Shown here: piece after piece, positions 32,480 through 41,005 of the stretch
How the letters are laid out: the number at the start of each line of letters is the position of its first letter
How positions within the stretch are numbered: the first letter of the stretch is position 1
Assembly: GCF_001692445.1 (NCBI RefSeq)
Contig: NZ_MAQA01000029.1
Span: 1 to 56,769 of the forward strand
Direction: 5' to 3'
Origin: Oerskovia enterophila
GTDB lineage: Bacteria > Actinomycetota > Actinomycetes > Actinomycetales > Cellulomonadaceae
Length of the DNA stretch: 56,769 nt
Program-made: the position numbers and the translations under genes
The notes under the pieces: generated by a model
The model's database searches: none
Seen by the model: only the letters and a program-made list of their open reading frames with translations
Told to the model about the DNA's origin: nothing

Positions 32480-33244
32480 ATGGAACGATCCACCCTCTTT
32501 CGCCTGGCGCACTCCGAGCACCCGATCGCGTCGCCGCTGAGCGATGCCCGCGTCGAAGGCCTCCTCGACCGGACGACGGGCGGCCGACGGAGCGTGCTCG
32601 ACCTCGGGTGCGGTGACGGCACGTGGCTGCTGCGGGCGCTGGGCCGGGAACCCGGCCTCACCGCGGTGGGGGTGGACATGTCCGACGTCGGGTTCGAGGA
32701 GACGCGGGCCAAGGCTGCTGCCGCGGGCATGGCGGACCGGCTGACGCTGGTTCAGGGCGACGTCCGGGAGTACGTGAGCGAGGCGCCGTTCGACGCGGTG
32801 CTCAGCGTGGGCGCGGCGTACGCGTTCGGGGGCCTCGGCCCCACGCTCGAGGCCGCGCGCGGCCACCTCGCCGCCGGCGGTCTGCTCCTGCTCGGTGACT
32901 GCTTCTGGCCTGCGCCTCCGACAGCGGCCGTCCTCGACGGCCTCGGTGGCCTCTCGGCGGACGAGTACCTCGACCTGCCCGGCACCGTCGACCTCGTGAC
33001 GCGGCACGGGTGGGCGACGGTGCACGGGCACGTCAGCACGCTCGAGGAGTGGGACGACTACGAGTGGGCGTGGACCGGGGCTCCGGCACGCTGGGCGGTC
33101 GAGAACCCGGACCACCCTGACGCGGGTGAGGTGCTCTCCGAGGTCGAGAAGCACCGCAACGGCTGGCTCCAGGGGTACCGAGGCGGTCTGGGGTTCGTCA
33201 CGCTGGTCCTGCACCCGGGCCGGGCGACCGTCACGAGTCCCTGA
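32480..33244 (+). CDS. Class I SAM-dependent methyltransferase
   Basis: 254 residues. SAM-binding motif I is VLDLGCGDGTW, motif II VGVDMSDVGF, and LTLVQGDVREYV supplies the acidic adenine-contact loop; LLLGDCFWP follows motif IV. The C-terminal half carries acid/aromatic residues (STLEEWDDYEWAWTG) that may form the substrate lid. Substrate unknown. Single plus-strand gene before a 238-bp gap. Confidence 0.9.
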   Translation: MERSTLFRLAHSEHPIASPLSDARVEGLLDRTTGGRRSVLDLGCGDGTWLLRALGREPGLTAVGVDMSDVGFEETRAKAAAAGMADRLTLVQGDVREYVSEAPFDAVLSVGAAYAFGGLGPTLEAARGHLAAGGLLLLGDCFWPAPPTAAVLDGLGGLSADEYLDLPGTVDLVTRHGWATVHGHVSTLEEWDDYEWAWTGAPARWAVENPDHPDAGEVLSEVEKHRNGWLQGYRGGLGFVTLVLHPGRATVTSP

Positions 33245-33482
33245 AGATCCGTCTCCAGGTAGCGTCGAGATCCAGGTCCGACGCACCCAGACTGCCCCTG
33301 CCGCGCCACCTCCTTGCTACAGACTCCCACCCGGCTCGTCGCCAGGGAGAACATGGCTCTCTCGCCGCAAGACTGCGTCAGCCCGCCACGGTGCGGGTCG
33401 GATCGGCGATGCCCTTGACAGCAATTCTGACTACGCTCAGACTTGAGTGGAGTCGGGACGGTCGTCGGGTAGGGGATCTGGC
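33245..33482 (+). promoter_or_regulatory. Leader/promoter region of the hydrolase operon
   Basis: 238-bp non-coding stretch. A TTGACA hexamer lies at 33415-33420 and the operator-like motif TGACTA-n-GCTC at 33428-33437, which also appears upstream of tetR at 39260. A strong AGGGGA ribosome site at 33471-33476 precedes the ATG at 33483. The first half shows nothing recognisable. Confidence 0.55.
33428..33455. promoter_or_regulatory. Putative TetR operator (copy 1)
   Basis: Matches the 28-bp palindrome before tetR at about 20 of 28 positions, best in the left half (TGACTACGCTCAG, TTGAG and AGTC). It suggests the TetR protein controls this operon as well as its own promoter. Confidence 0.55.
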
Positions 33483-33529
33483 ATGTCGGAGCAGCAAGGG
33501 CCGTTGGTCTCTCGGAGGCGCCCACCCGG

Positions 33530-34333
33530 GTGGTCGACGTTGCGGGTGCGGGTCTCGTGTATCGCGATCTGGGGCCGCGATCTGGGGTCCCGTTGGTGGT
33601 TCTGACGCATCTGGGGGCGAATCTGGACGGTTGGGATCCGCGGATCCTGGAGGGGCTCTCGCAGGATCGTCGCGTCATCGCTCTGGGCTACCGCGGTGTG
33701 GGGGAATCGACCGGGCAGGTTCGCGACTCCATCGAGGAGATGGCCGCGGACGCGATGGGAGCGATCCAGGGCCTGGGGTTCGATCGGATCGATCTGTTCG
33801 GTCTGTCGATGGGCGGCATGGTCGCCCAGGCGATGGCCGCGAAGGCTCCGGGATCGATCGATCGACTGATCTTGGCAAGCTCCGGGCCTGCGGGTGGGCC
33901 GGGGATTCTTGCCATGACTCGCGTCATGGTGAGCACCGTGCTTCGTGCTGCGGTCACGTTCACCGATCCGAGGGTCCTGCTGTTCTTCACCCGCACTCCT
34001 GCTGGAAGGCTGGCCGCTCGCGAGTACATCGTGCGGCTCAGGGAGCGCAGGAGCATGCGAGAGAAGGGCGTCAGTCCTGGCGTCTACCGGGCACAGCTGG
34101 CCGCCGTGCATCGCTGGGGCCGCCAGCAGCCCGCTGACCTGTCGGTGTGGTCGGGGCCCGTGTGGATCGTCCATGGCGACAGCGACCGGATGGTGCCACC
34201 GGCCAACGCCGCCGCCCTGGCAGGCCTCCTGCCTGCCGCCTCGGTCACGATGTACCCGGACTCAGGGCACGGCGCGGTCTTTCAGCATCACAGCGCGTTC
34301 GTCGCCGCCGCGCGCGACTTCCTGCGTCGCTGA
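33530..34333 (+). CDS. Alpha/beta-hydrolase, probably with a frameshifted N-terminus
   Basis: 267 residues of a serine-hydrolase fold: nucleophile elbow GLSMGGM, catalytic Asp in HGDSDRM, His in SGHGAVFQ. It is a paralogue of the hydrolase at 35420. The first codon here is GTG 33530, which lies in frame with upstream codons reading SEAPTRVVDV. A better ATG at 33483, with an AGGGGA site, is out of frame by two bases; it reads MSEQQGPLVS up to a (TC)3 tract at 33508-33513. Removing one TC would fuse the two frames. Either a real frameshift, a slippage tract or a sequencing error. Confidence 0.85.
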   Translation: MVDVAGAGLVYRDLGPRSGVPLVVLTHLGANLDGWDPRILEGLSQDRRVIALGYRGVGESTGQVRDSIEEMAADAMGAIQGLGFDRIDLFGLSMGGMVAQAMAAKAPGSIDRLILASSGPAGGPGILAMTRVMVSTVLRAAVTFTDPRVLLFFTRTPAGRLAAREYIVRLRERRSMREKGVSPGVYRAQLAAVHRWGRQQPADLSVWSGPVWIVHGDSDRMVPPANAAALAGLLPAASVTMYPDSGHGAVFQHHSAFVAAARDFLRR

Positions 34334-34376
34334 CCACCATCACCCCACCGACAGATCCGTAGGAGACAGAGAGATC

Positions 34377-35372
34377 ATGCGAGCGTTCGTGTTCGACAAG
34401 TACAAGGGCCCCCTGCAGGAGACAGACGTCTCTGAACCGGCCGTCGGCGAGCACGACGTGCTCGTACGGGTGCAGGCCGCCGGGCTGAACCAGCTCGACG
34501 AGAAGATCCGCACCGGCGAGTTCAAGCAGATCCTGCCGTACAAGCTCCCGTTGATCCTCGGCCACGACCTCGCCGGGACCGTGGTCCGCGTCGGTGCGAA
34601 GGTGCAGGGGTTCGAGCCGGGTGACGAGGTCTACGCTCGCCCGCGCGACGGCCGGATCGGCACCTTCGCCGAACGCATCGCCGTCGACGAAGCCGACCTG
34701 GCACTCAAGCCCGCATCGATCAGCCTGGAGCAGGCCGGATCCCTGCCGCTGGTGGCCCTGACCGCGTGGCAGGCACTGGTCGAGCGCGGGAAGGTGCAAC
34801 CGGGCCAGAAGGTCCTCATCCACGCCGGCGCCGGCGGCGTCGGCACGATCGCGATCCAGCTCGCCAAGCACCTGGGTGCGCACGTCGCCACGACCGCCAG
34901 CGCGGCCAACGCCGACTTCGTCCGTGAGCTCGGCGCGGACACCGTCATCGACTACCGCAGCCAGGACTTCGAGGAGCTCCTCGACGGATACGACCTGGTC
35001 CTGGACAGCCTGGGCGGGCAGAACCTCGAGAAGTCCTTGCGCGTGCTCCGGCCCGGCGGGAAGGCGATCGGGATCTCGGGCCCCCCGGACCCGGCCTTTG
35101 CCCGCGAGGCAGGCCTGAACCCGGTCTTGCGCCTCGCGATCACCGCACTGAGCGCCACGATCCGTCGCCAGGCCAAGAAGCTCGGCGTGACCTACGAGTT
35201 CCTGCTCATGCGCGCCAGCGGCGACCAGCTGCGCCAGATCACCGCCCTCGTCGAGAAGGGGGCGCTGCGCCCCGTCGTCGGGAAGACGTTCTCCTTCGAC
35301 CAGACAGCTCAGGCCCTCGACGCCCTTGCCCACGGCAAGGTTCGCGGCAAGGCCGTCATCACCAACCCCTGA
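34377..35372 (+). CDS. Zinc-less quinone-oxidoreductase-like MDR reductase
   Basis: 331-residue medium-chain reductase. N-terminal MRAFVFDKYKGPLQ and catalytic-domain GHDLAGTVVRVG, NADPH motif IHAGAGGVGTIAIQLAK, and GLNQLDEKIRTGEF typical of QOR-like enzymes. It lacks the zinc-binding Cys set. Probably an NADPH-dependent reductase of quinones or enones. Start ATG 34377 after AGGAGA, 43 nt after the first hydrolase. Part of the putative TetR regulon. Confidence 0.92.
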   Translation: MRAFVFDKYKGPLQETDVSEPAVGEHDVLVRVQAAGLNQLDEKIRTGEFKQILPYKLPLILGHDLAGTVVRVGAKVQGFEPGDEVYARPRDGRIGTFAERIAVDEADLALKPASISLEQAGSLPLVALTAWQALVERGKVQPGQKVLIHAGAGGVGTIAIQLAKHLGAHVATTASAANADFVRELGADTVIDYRSQDFEELLDGYDLVLDSLGGQNLEKSLRVLRPGGKAIGISGPPDPAFAREAGLNPVLRLAITALSATIRRQAKKLGVTYEFLLMRASGDQLRQITALVEKGALRPVVGKTFSFDQTAQALDALAHGKVRGKAVITNP

Positions 35373-35419
35373 CCCGTCTCCGACGAGTCCTGATCACGAC
35401 CAACCTCGAGGGAGACATC

Positions 35420-36277
35420 ATGACCTCCAGCCAAGAGCCCGTCATCACGTCCTACGCGAAGGCCCCGGCAAAGAGCATCACCGCGGGAGAGGTCACGTTC
35501 GCCTACCGTGAGCTCGGCCCGAAGGGCGGTATCCCGGTCGTGTTCTTCGTCCACCTGGCCGCGACCCTGGACAACTGGGACCCACGCATCGTGGATGCCA
35601 TCGCGAAGACCCGTCACGTCATCACGTTCGACCAGCGAGGCGTCGGCGCCTCCTCAGGCACCGTCCCCCACACCCTCGAGGCGGCCGCTGACGACGCCTA
35701 CACGTTCATCACCGCGCTCGGTCTCGACAAGATCGACATCTTCTCCTTCTCCATGGGCGGCATGATCGCCCAGGACCTGGTCGTCAAGCACCCTGACCTG
35801 GTCCGCAAGCTCGTCCTGACCGGCACCGGCCCCCGCGGCGGGAGGAACATCGACAAGGTCGTGGGAGTCACGTACTGGGACATCTTCCGGTCGGTCATCA
35901 CCCGGTCGGACCCGAAGGAGTTCCTCTTCTTCAACCGGGACAAGGTCGGCAAGAAGGCCGGGAAGGCGTTCGTGGAACGCCTCAAGGAGCGCACCGTCGA
36001 CCGTGACGCGCCGATCTCCAACAAGGCGTTCGGCACGCAGCTGAAAGCGATCCAGCGGTACGGCCGCTCGGCCCCGTCGCATCTCTCGGTGATCACTCAG
36101 CCGACCCTGATCGCCAACGGCGACAACGACCGCATGGTGCCCTCCATCCTCTCCGCAGACCTGCACCAGCGCATCAAGGGTTCGGAGCTGATCATCTACC
36201 CCAACTCCGGCCACGGCGGCATCTTCCAGTACTGGGAGAAGTTCGCCCCGGTCGCCGCGAAATTCCTCACCGACTAG
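35420..36277 (+). CDS. Alpha/beta-hydrolase (second copy)
   Basis: 285-residue serine-hydrolase, homologous to the one at 33530 along its length (HLAATLDNWDPRIV, FDQRGVGASSG, FSFSMGGMIAQDLV, NGDNDRMVPS, NSGHGGIFQYW). The nucleophile is Ser in FSMGGM, the acid in NGDNDRM, the His in SGHGG. An N-terminal stretch of ~28 residues precedes the fold. ATG 35420 with GAGGGAG upstream. Substrate unknown; lactone or ester cleavage is plausible. Confidence 0.92.
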   Translation: MTSSQEPVITSYAKAPAKSITAGEVTFAYRELGPKGGIPVVFFVHLAATLDNWDPRIVDAIAKTRHVITFDQRGVGASSGTVPHTLEAAADDAYTFITALGLDKIDIFSFSMGGMIAQDLVVKHPDLVRKLVLTGTGPRGGRNIDKVVGVTYWDIFRSVITRSDPKEFLFFNRDKVGKKAGKAFVERLKERTVDRDAPISNKAFGTQLKAIQRYGRSAPSHLSVITQPTLIANGDNDRMVPSILSADLHQRIKGSELIIYPNSGHGGIFQYWEKFAPVAAKFLTD

Positions 36278-36308
36278 CGCCCGACGGCACACGAAGAGAA
36301 CGGACGGC

Positions 36309-37112
36309 ATGAAGATGAGCGGCAACGTCACGACGACACCGGAGGTGTCGAAGCACTTCACCTCGTCCATCCTGTTGTGGATGCGCACCGACCAGCCCCG
36401 GCAAGCGGGCATGGACCGGTGGAAGGGCCCTCACTCGGGCATCATCTCCGCCACCCCCGGCCTTCTCGAGTACCGGCAGATCCACCTCGCCGAGCACAAC
36501 CCCGGCCGCTGGCCAAACGCCTCCGGCATCGAGACGGCAATCCCGGAGGATCGGCGGATCGACGGGATCGCCGAGGTCACCTTCGAGAACGCCTTGTCCC
36601 CGCTGGTCGGCCGCAAGCAGACCGCACTGGCGTTCGAGGACGAGGTGAACATCTTCCGTCGCACGCTCCTGCATGCCGGCCCTCCCGGATCCTCCCGCTG
36701 GTACGACGTCGCCCCAGGCGGGAAGCCCGGGTCCCGCGCGATCATCTACCTGCGCCGCGGGGACGGCGAGGGCACGGTCGCGTTCCACACGTTCGTCAAG
36801 AAGGACCTCACCCCCGCGCTCCTCACGACGGGCGGCCTGAAAGAGCTGCGAACCCAGGTGTTCCTGCCGTGGAACGAGAAGACGTGGGACACCCCGAACG
36901 TCGCCCACGACAACCCCGACGACCAGCACCTGCACGCCTCGGTCATCCTCGGCTTCAGCGACGACGCTGCCCGCGACGCGTTCTACGACGATCACGCCGG
37001 CCACCTCACCGAGCTGCTCGCCCCGCACGTGTCCGCGATCCACGCCTATGACGCGGACGCCGCACTGACCTACGTGAGGAACGGCAAGATCCTGCCCCAC
37101 TACGAGGAGTAG
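36309..37112 (+). CDS. EthD/dimeric alpha-beta-barrel-like protein of the hydrolase operon
   Basis: 267 residues, not firmly recognised. Two segments look like EthD-type ferredoxin-like units: residues ~19-60 (ILLWMRTDQPRQAGMDRWKGPHSG ... GLLEYRQIHL) and a C-terminal block (LHASVILGFSDDAARDAFYDDHAGHLTEL, VSAIHAYDADAALTYV). Such proteins often act as monooxygenase- or isomerase-like partners. Last gene of the plus-strand operon, 31 nt after the hydrolase. Alternate ATG at 36315. Confidence 0.65.
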   Translation: MKMSGNVTTTPEVSKHFTSSILLWMRTDQPRQAGMDRWKGPHSGIISATPGLLEYRQIHLAEHNPGRWPNASGIETAIPEDRRIDGIAEVTFENALSPLVGRKQTALAFEDEVNIFRRTLLHAGPPGSSRWYDVAPGGKPGSRAIIYLRRGDGEGTVAFHTFVKKDLTPALLTTGGLKELRTQVFLPWNEKTWDTPNVAHDNPDDQHLHASVILGFSDDAARDAFYDDHAGHLTELLAPHVSAIHAYDADAALTYVRNGKILPHYEE

Positions 37113-37181
37113 CCAGCCGGCAGAAGAAGTTCGGTGCACCGGAGCTCAGCGCCCGCCGTTGCGCTGTTCGTCGTGACTGGT

Positions 37182-37222
37182 GCGGGCTGCGCCGCGGTCA
37201 CCGGCACCGCGGCGCAGCCCGC
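37182..37222. terminator. Strong bidirectional terminator
   Basis: Perfect 17-nt arms (37182-37198 and 37206-37222) flank a 7-nt loop in the convergent gap between the EthD-like and SDR genes. Confidence 0.85.
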
Positions 37223-37230
37223 TCGTAGGA

Positions 37231-37944
37231 TCAGGCGTTCGCGTTCACCAGCTGGGGATAGACCAGCTCGAGGGGGGCGCTGAGCCCGGCCTTGGCCTGC
37301 ACGGACGTCTGATCGGCCAGGACCTCGAACTCACCCGCTTCGACGGCGTCGAACACGATGCGCACGAGGTCGGCCGGGTCGGTCTTGGGGTCGGTGGCGT
37401 GCGCGGCCATCGCGGTGTCGACATAGCCGACGTGCACTCCCACGACCTGGACCCCGGCAGGGGCGAGCTCGAGTCGCAGGGAGTTGGTGGCCGACCACAG
37501 GGCGGCCTTGGTCGCACTGTAGATGCCGGCGACCGCGTACCAGCTCAGCGCGGAGTGGATGTCGACGATCACCGACTCGCTCTTCGCCGTGAGGATCGGG
37601 GCAAAAGCCCGGGTGAGGAAGAGCGGGCCGAGGAAGTTCGTCTCGACGTTGGCACGGATCTCCTCATCGGTGTGGGTGAGGATGCCGGCGCTGGACACCG
37701 ATGCGCCTGCGTTGTTGATCAGCACCGTCACGTCCGGGGCAGCCTGGACCGCGGCCGCGATCGACACGGGGTCGGTGACGTCGAGGGCAAGAGGGACGAT
37801 GCGCTCGTCGCCCCAGGTGCGGGGGGTGCGCGCGCTGGCGTAGACCTTGCTCGCTCCTCGGGCCAGTGCTTGGTGGACGAAGTGGGTCCCGATCCCGCCG
37901 TTGGCTCCGGTGACCAGGACGACGGCGCCGTTCAGTGATGACAT
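37231..37944 (-). CDS. Short-chain dehydrogenase/reductase
   Basis: 237 residues. Cofactor site VTGANGGIGTHFV, NNAGAS, catalytic Ser in DIHSALSWYAVAGIYSATKAAL with the Tyr-x3-Lys pair (YSATK). Non-fungal C2-type SDR shape. ATG 37944. It follows the OYE gene by 108 nt on the same strand and could be cotranscribed, making it part of the TetR-linked redox set. Substrate unknown. Confidence 0.9.
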   Translation of the reverse strand: MSSLNGAVVLVTGANGGIGTHFVHQALARGASKVYASARTPRTWGDERIVPLALDVTDPVSIAAAVQAAPDVTVLINNAGASVSSAGILTHTDEEIRANVETNFLGPLFLTRAFAPILTAKSESVIVDIHSALSWYAVAGIYSATKAALWSATNSLRLELAPAGVQVVGVHVGYVDTAMAAHATDPKTDPADLVRIVFDAVEAGEFEVLADQTSVQAKAGLSAPLELVYPQLVNANA

Positions 37945-38052
37945 GTTCTGCTTCCTTCTTCTGGATGGATCGTGTGTGGACGCGATGTGCGGAGGCGTGC
38001 GCCGCCCACCCCCGCCGGGGCGGGGCAGGGCGGGCGGCTCACGGGCACGCGC

Positions 38053-39129
38053 TCAGGCGCGTGTCAGGGCCGGGTAGTCCGTGTACCCGGCCTCACCGCC
38101 GCCGTACAAGGTGGTGGGGTCCACCTCGTTCAGCGGGGCGCCGGTGCGCAGGCGCTCGACGATGTCGGGGTTGGCCAGGGCGAACCGGCCCAATGGCGCG
38201 ACATCTGCCAGACCCGCGTCGATGTCGTCGGAGATCTGCTCGCGTGAACGCCCGTACCGCACCACGAGCACCGCGGTCGGCCAGGTGTCGCGGAACGAAC
38301 GCAGCAGCTCGTCGTCGCCGACGTGGTGCAGGTGAAGGTAGGCCAGATTCAGTCCCGCGAGCTCGCCGACCAGGTGCCGGTACTGGGCGCGCACCTGCTC
38401 GGTGTCACCCTCGTCGATCCCGCCCAAGGGCATCGACGGCGACAGACGGATGCCCACGCGGTCGGCTCCGATCTCCTCGGCCACCGCACGAGCCACCTCG
38501 ATCACGAACCGGGACCGGTTCTCCACCGATCCGCCGTAGGAGTCCGTGCGGTGGTTCGCGTTCGGGGACAGGAACTGGTGCAGCAGGTACCCGTTCGCGC
38601 CGTGGATCTCCACGCCGTCCGCGCCGGCGGCGATCGCAGAGGCTGCCGCGTGACGGAAGTCCACGATCGTGGTCTGGATGTCGTCGATGCTCAGCTCACG
38701 GGGCACCGGAGTCTTCTGCGGGCCAGTGGCGGTGAACATGTCCTGCTCGGCGGAGATCGCCGACGGCGCGACCGGCTGACGGTGATGCGGGGTGTTGTCC
38801 GGGTGTGAGACGCGCCCGACGTGCATCAGCTGGATGTAGAGCGCGCCCCCGCTCGCGTGCACCTCGTCGGCGACTTCGCGCCAGCCCGCGACGTGTTCCG
38901 GGGTGTAGATGCCCGGGGTGTTCAGGTACCCCTGCCCATCTGCCGAGGGCTGGACCCCTTCGGTGATGACGAGCCCGAGCGAGGCGCGCTGCCCGTAGTA
39001 GCGGGCTGTCAGCGGCCCAGGGGTGCCGTCCGGGTTCGCCCGGCTGCGGGTCATGGGAGCCAGTGCGAGCCGGTGGGCAAGCTCCACGCGGCCGAGCGTG
39101 AACGGCTGCCAGAGAGAAGACGTGGTCAT
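38053..39129 (-). CDS. Old Yellow Enzyme-family ene-reductase (NemA-like)
   Basis: FMN enzyme of 358 residues reducing activated C=C bonds or nitro-compounds with NAD(P)H. Landmarks: ALAPMTRSRAN, YYGQRASLGLVITEGV, active-site EIHGANGYLLHQFLSP with TDSYGGSVENRSRFV, and VVRYGRSREQ near the phosphate site. The TIM barrel is complete. Divergent from tetR, so it is probably the main target of that repressor. TetR-OYE pairs respond to electrophiles in other bacteria. Confidence 0.95.
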   Translation of the reverse strand: MTTSSLWQPFTLGRVELAHRLALAPMTRSRANPDGTPGPLTARYYGQRASLGLVITEGVQPSADGQGYLNTPGIYTPEHVAGWREVADEVHASGGALYIQLMHVGRVSHPDNTPHHRQPVAPSAISAEQDMFTATGPQKTPVPRELSIDDIQTTIVDFRHAAASAIAAGADGVEIHGANGYLLHQFLSPNANHRTDSYGGSVENRSRFVIEVARAVAEEIGADRVGIRLSPSMPLGGIDEGDTEQVRAQYRHLVGELAGLNLAYLHLHHVGDDELLRSFRDTWPTAVLVVRYGRSREQISDDIDAGLADVAPLGRFALANPDIVERLRTGAPLNEVDPTTLYGGGEAGYTDYPALTRA

Positions 39130-39314
39130 GAGGCTGTTCGTCCTTCACATCGAGGGGTCGCGAACGCCACCGCCGCCCAGCACCCACCAGCCGGTGGACA
39201 CCAAGGTGTCCCCCGAGAATGGGAGAATGAGGCCCGATACTTCCGAGCCCACACAGTAGTGACTATGCTCGGAACTGAGCACAGTCAGGTTCTATTCCCG
39301 AAGGACACCGTCCC
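39130..39314. promoter_or_regulatory. Divergent OYE-tetR promoter region
   Basis: 185-bp gap. The 28-bp palindrome at 39260-39287 lies near the tetR side, with AAGGA at 39301-39305 before the tetR start. The OYE side holds a GC-rich stretch with no second palindrome. Confidence 0.55.
39260..39287. promoter_or_regulatory. Putative TetR operator (copy 2)
   Basis: Imperfect 28-bp palindrome: TGACT-n-TGCTC-n-G on the left, C-n-GAGCA-n-AGTCA on the right. A related copy lies at 33428 upstream of the hydrolase operon. Confidence 0.7.
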
Positions 39315-39917
39315 ATGTCAGTCGCCCCCCAGCCCGTCGGTCGACGCGAACGGAACAAGCAGGACAAGCTCGACCGCATCACCGCCGCCGCCCGAGAGCT
39401 CTTCTCCGAGCACGGCGTCGACGACGTCACCACCCAGCAGATCGCCGACAAGGCCGACATCGGCACCGGCACCCTGTTCCTGTACGCCAAGACCAAGGGC
39501 GAGCTCCTCCTGCTCGTCCAGAACTCCTCCTACGCCGACGCCCTCGCCCGCGGCAGGGCAGCCGCCGACCACGCAGAAGACCCGCTCGACGCCGTGATGG
39601 CGATCGTCCGCCCTGTCGTGGAGTGCAACCGCGCCCAGATCTCCAACGGCCGCACCTACCTGCGCGAGATCGTCTTCGGCGACCCGGACGAGCCTCACCA
39701 CCGCAGGGCCCTCGAACTGACCGTTCAGACCGAAGAAGCCATCGCAGCCGTGCTGCAACGCGACCAACGCATCAACCCCGCCAAGGCCGCGACCCTCGCT
39801 CACATCGTCTCGGCGATCATGCTGCTCAGCATGGCCGCGACGGCCAACGCCGCACGCCCCGTCGAGGCAATCGTGCAGGAGATCGCACACCAGGTGGACG
39901 CGCTCCTACCAGACTGA
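39315..39917 (+). CDS. TetR-family transcriptional regulator
   Basis: 200-residue repressor. HTH in ARELFSEHGVDDVTTQQIADKADIGTGTLFLYAKTKGELL (~20-58), followed by a helical ligand domain. ATG 39315 with AAGGA. Expected to sense the substrate or toxicant metabolised by the OYE, SDR, MDR and hydrolase genes around it. Confidence 0.93.
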   Translation: MSVAPQPVGRRERNKQDKLDRITAAARELFSEHGVDDVTTQQIADKADIGTGTLFLYAKTKGELLLLVQNSSYADALARGRAAADHAEDPLDAVMAIVRPVVECNRAQISNGRTYLREIVFGDPDEPHHRRALELTVQTEEAIAAVLQRDQRINPAKAATLAHIVSAIMLLSMAATANAARPVEAIVQEIAHQVDALLPD

Positions 39918-40104
39918 CCCACGACACCCGACCGACAGGTTCGCGGGATGGCGTCGACGAGCGCGACGTCGTCGTGGAGAACGCATCGGGCGCCCGTGAG
40001 TCCGCCTGCACGCCGGACCCAGGGCCGAGACAGGCCCTTCGGCAGCTGAGCATCGGCCGAACGGCCCTACCCCGGGCGGGGGTGGAAGCCCTAGCGTGCT
40101 GGTC

Positions 40105-40842
40105 ATGAGCGTGCGTGAAGAGCACCGGGCCGCCTTGCGCGCGCTCGACGGCGATCCTGCTGCCGTGTGCGCCTACCTCACCGCCCGCTCCGGGCTGCCC
40201 GGTCCTCGGGCGAACCTCGAGCTGATCGGCGCGTTCGCCGACGTCGCGACGGAAGGCCTCGTGCTCGCCCTGGCCGACAGCCCCGACGAGTACTTGCGCT
40301 GCTGCGGGACGGTCGGCCTCGGCCGGCTCGTCGTCGACGTCCCCGCCGATGCGCGCACTGAACTGGTCGCCCTGCTGAGTGACCGCGCCGCCGAGGGGTC
40401 GTGGCGTGTCCGCGAGGCCGTCGCGATGGCGCTGCAGCGCATCGGCGACGCTGAGCCCACGACCCTCGGCGCGCTCGTGGCGTCCTGGGTCGGCGACCAG
40501 GACCCGCTGGTTCGCCGAGCCGCGGTCGCTGGGATCTGCGAGCCACGCCTCCTGCGAACACCCGCCACCGCGACCACCGCCCTGGACGTCTGTGCGGCCG
40601 CCACCGCCTCGATCGGCGCGCTCCCGTCCGACGCCCGCCGCGACACCGGCGTCCGGGCGCTGCGCCAGGCCCTCGGGTACTGCTGGAGCGTCGCCGTCGC
40701 GGGCGACCCGGCTGCCGGTCTGCCGCGTCTCGCCGCGCTGCGCAGCTCCGACGACCCGGACGTGGCGTGGATCGTGCGCGAGAACGAGAAGAAGACCCGC
40801 CTTCGCCGCCTGCTCGACCCGCCCGACGTGCCGTCCGGCTGA
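40105..40842 (+). CDS. HEAT-repeat protein
   Basis: 245 residues made of helical pairs (LLSDRAAEGSWRVREAVAMALQRIGDAEP; SWVGDQDPLVRRAAVAGICEPRLL; LRSSDDPDVAWIVRENEKKTRL) typical of HEAT-like scaffolds, probably protein- or DNA-binding (AlkC/AlkD-like proteins share this fold). Start ATG 40105. Monocistronic; function unknown. The 187 bp before it show nothing clear. Confidence 0.8.
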   Translation: MSVREEHRAALRALDGDPAAVCAYLTARSGLPGPRANLELIGAFADVATEGLVLALADSPDEYLRCCGTVGLGRLVVDVPADARTELVALLSDRAAEGSWRVREAVAMALQRIGDAEPTTLGALVASWVGDQDPLVRRAAVAGICEPRLLRTPATATTALDVCAAATASIGALPSDARRDTGVRALRQALGYCWSVAVAGDPAAGLPRLAALRSSDDPDVAWIVRENEKKTRLRRLLDPPDVPSG

Positions 40843-41005
40843 TCGGGCGCCGCGCGCACACGCTCCGCCCAGGGGACGACGGTCGCACTCACCGTCCCCA
40901 GGGATCCGACCACAGACGGATGCCGAGCTCGTCGGACAGCGGGCACCGTTGCGTGGAGCCGCGGCACCAGCCGCGTTCGTGTCTCGGAGAAGGTGCAGGT
41001 CATCC

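Noticed and set aside
38046-38063. Hairpin overlapping the OYE stop codon
   Set aside because: CACGCGC and GCGCGTG pair perfectly but include the last codons of the gene, so it is probably a product of GC-rich coding sequence.
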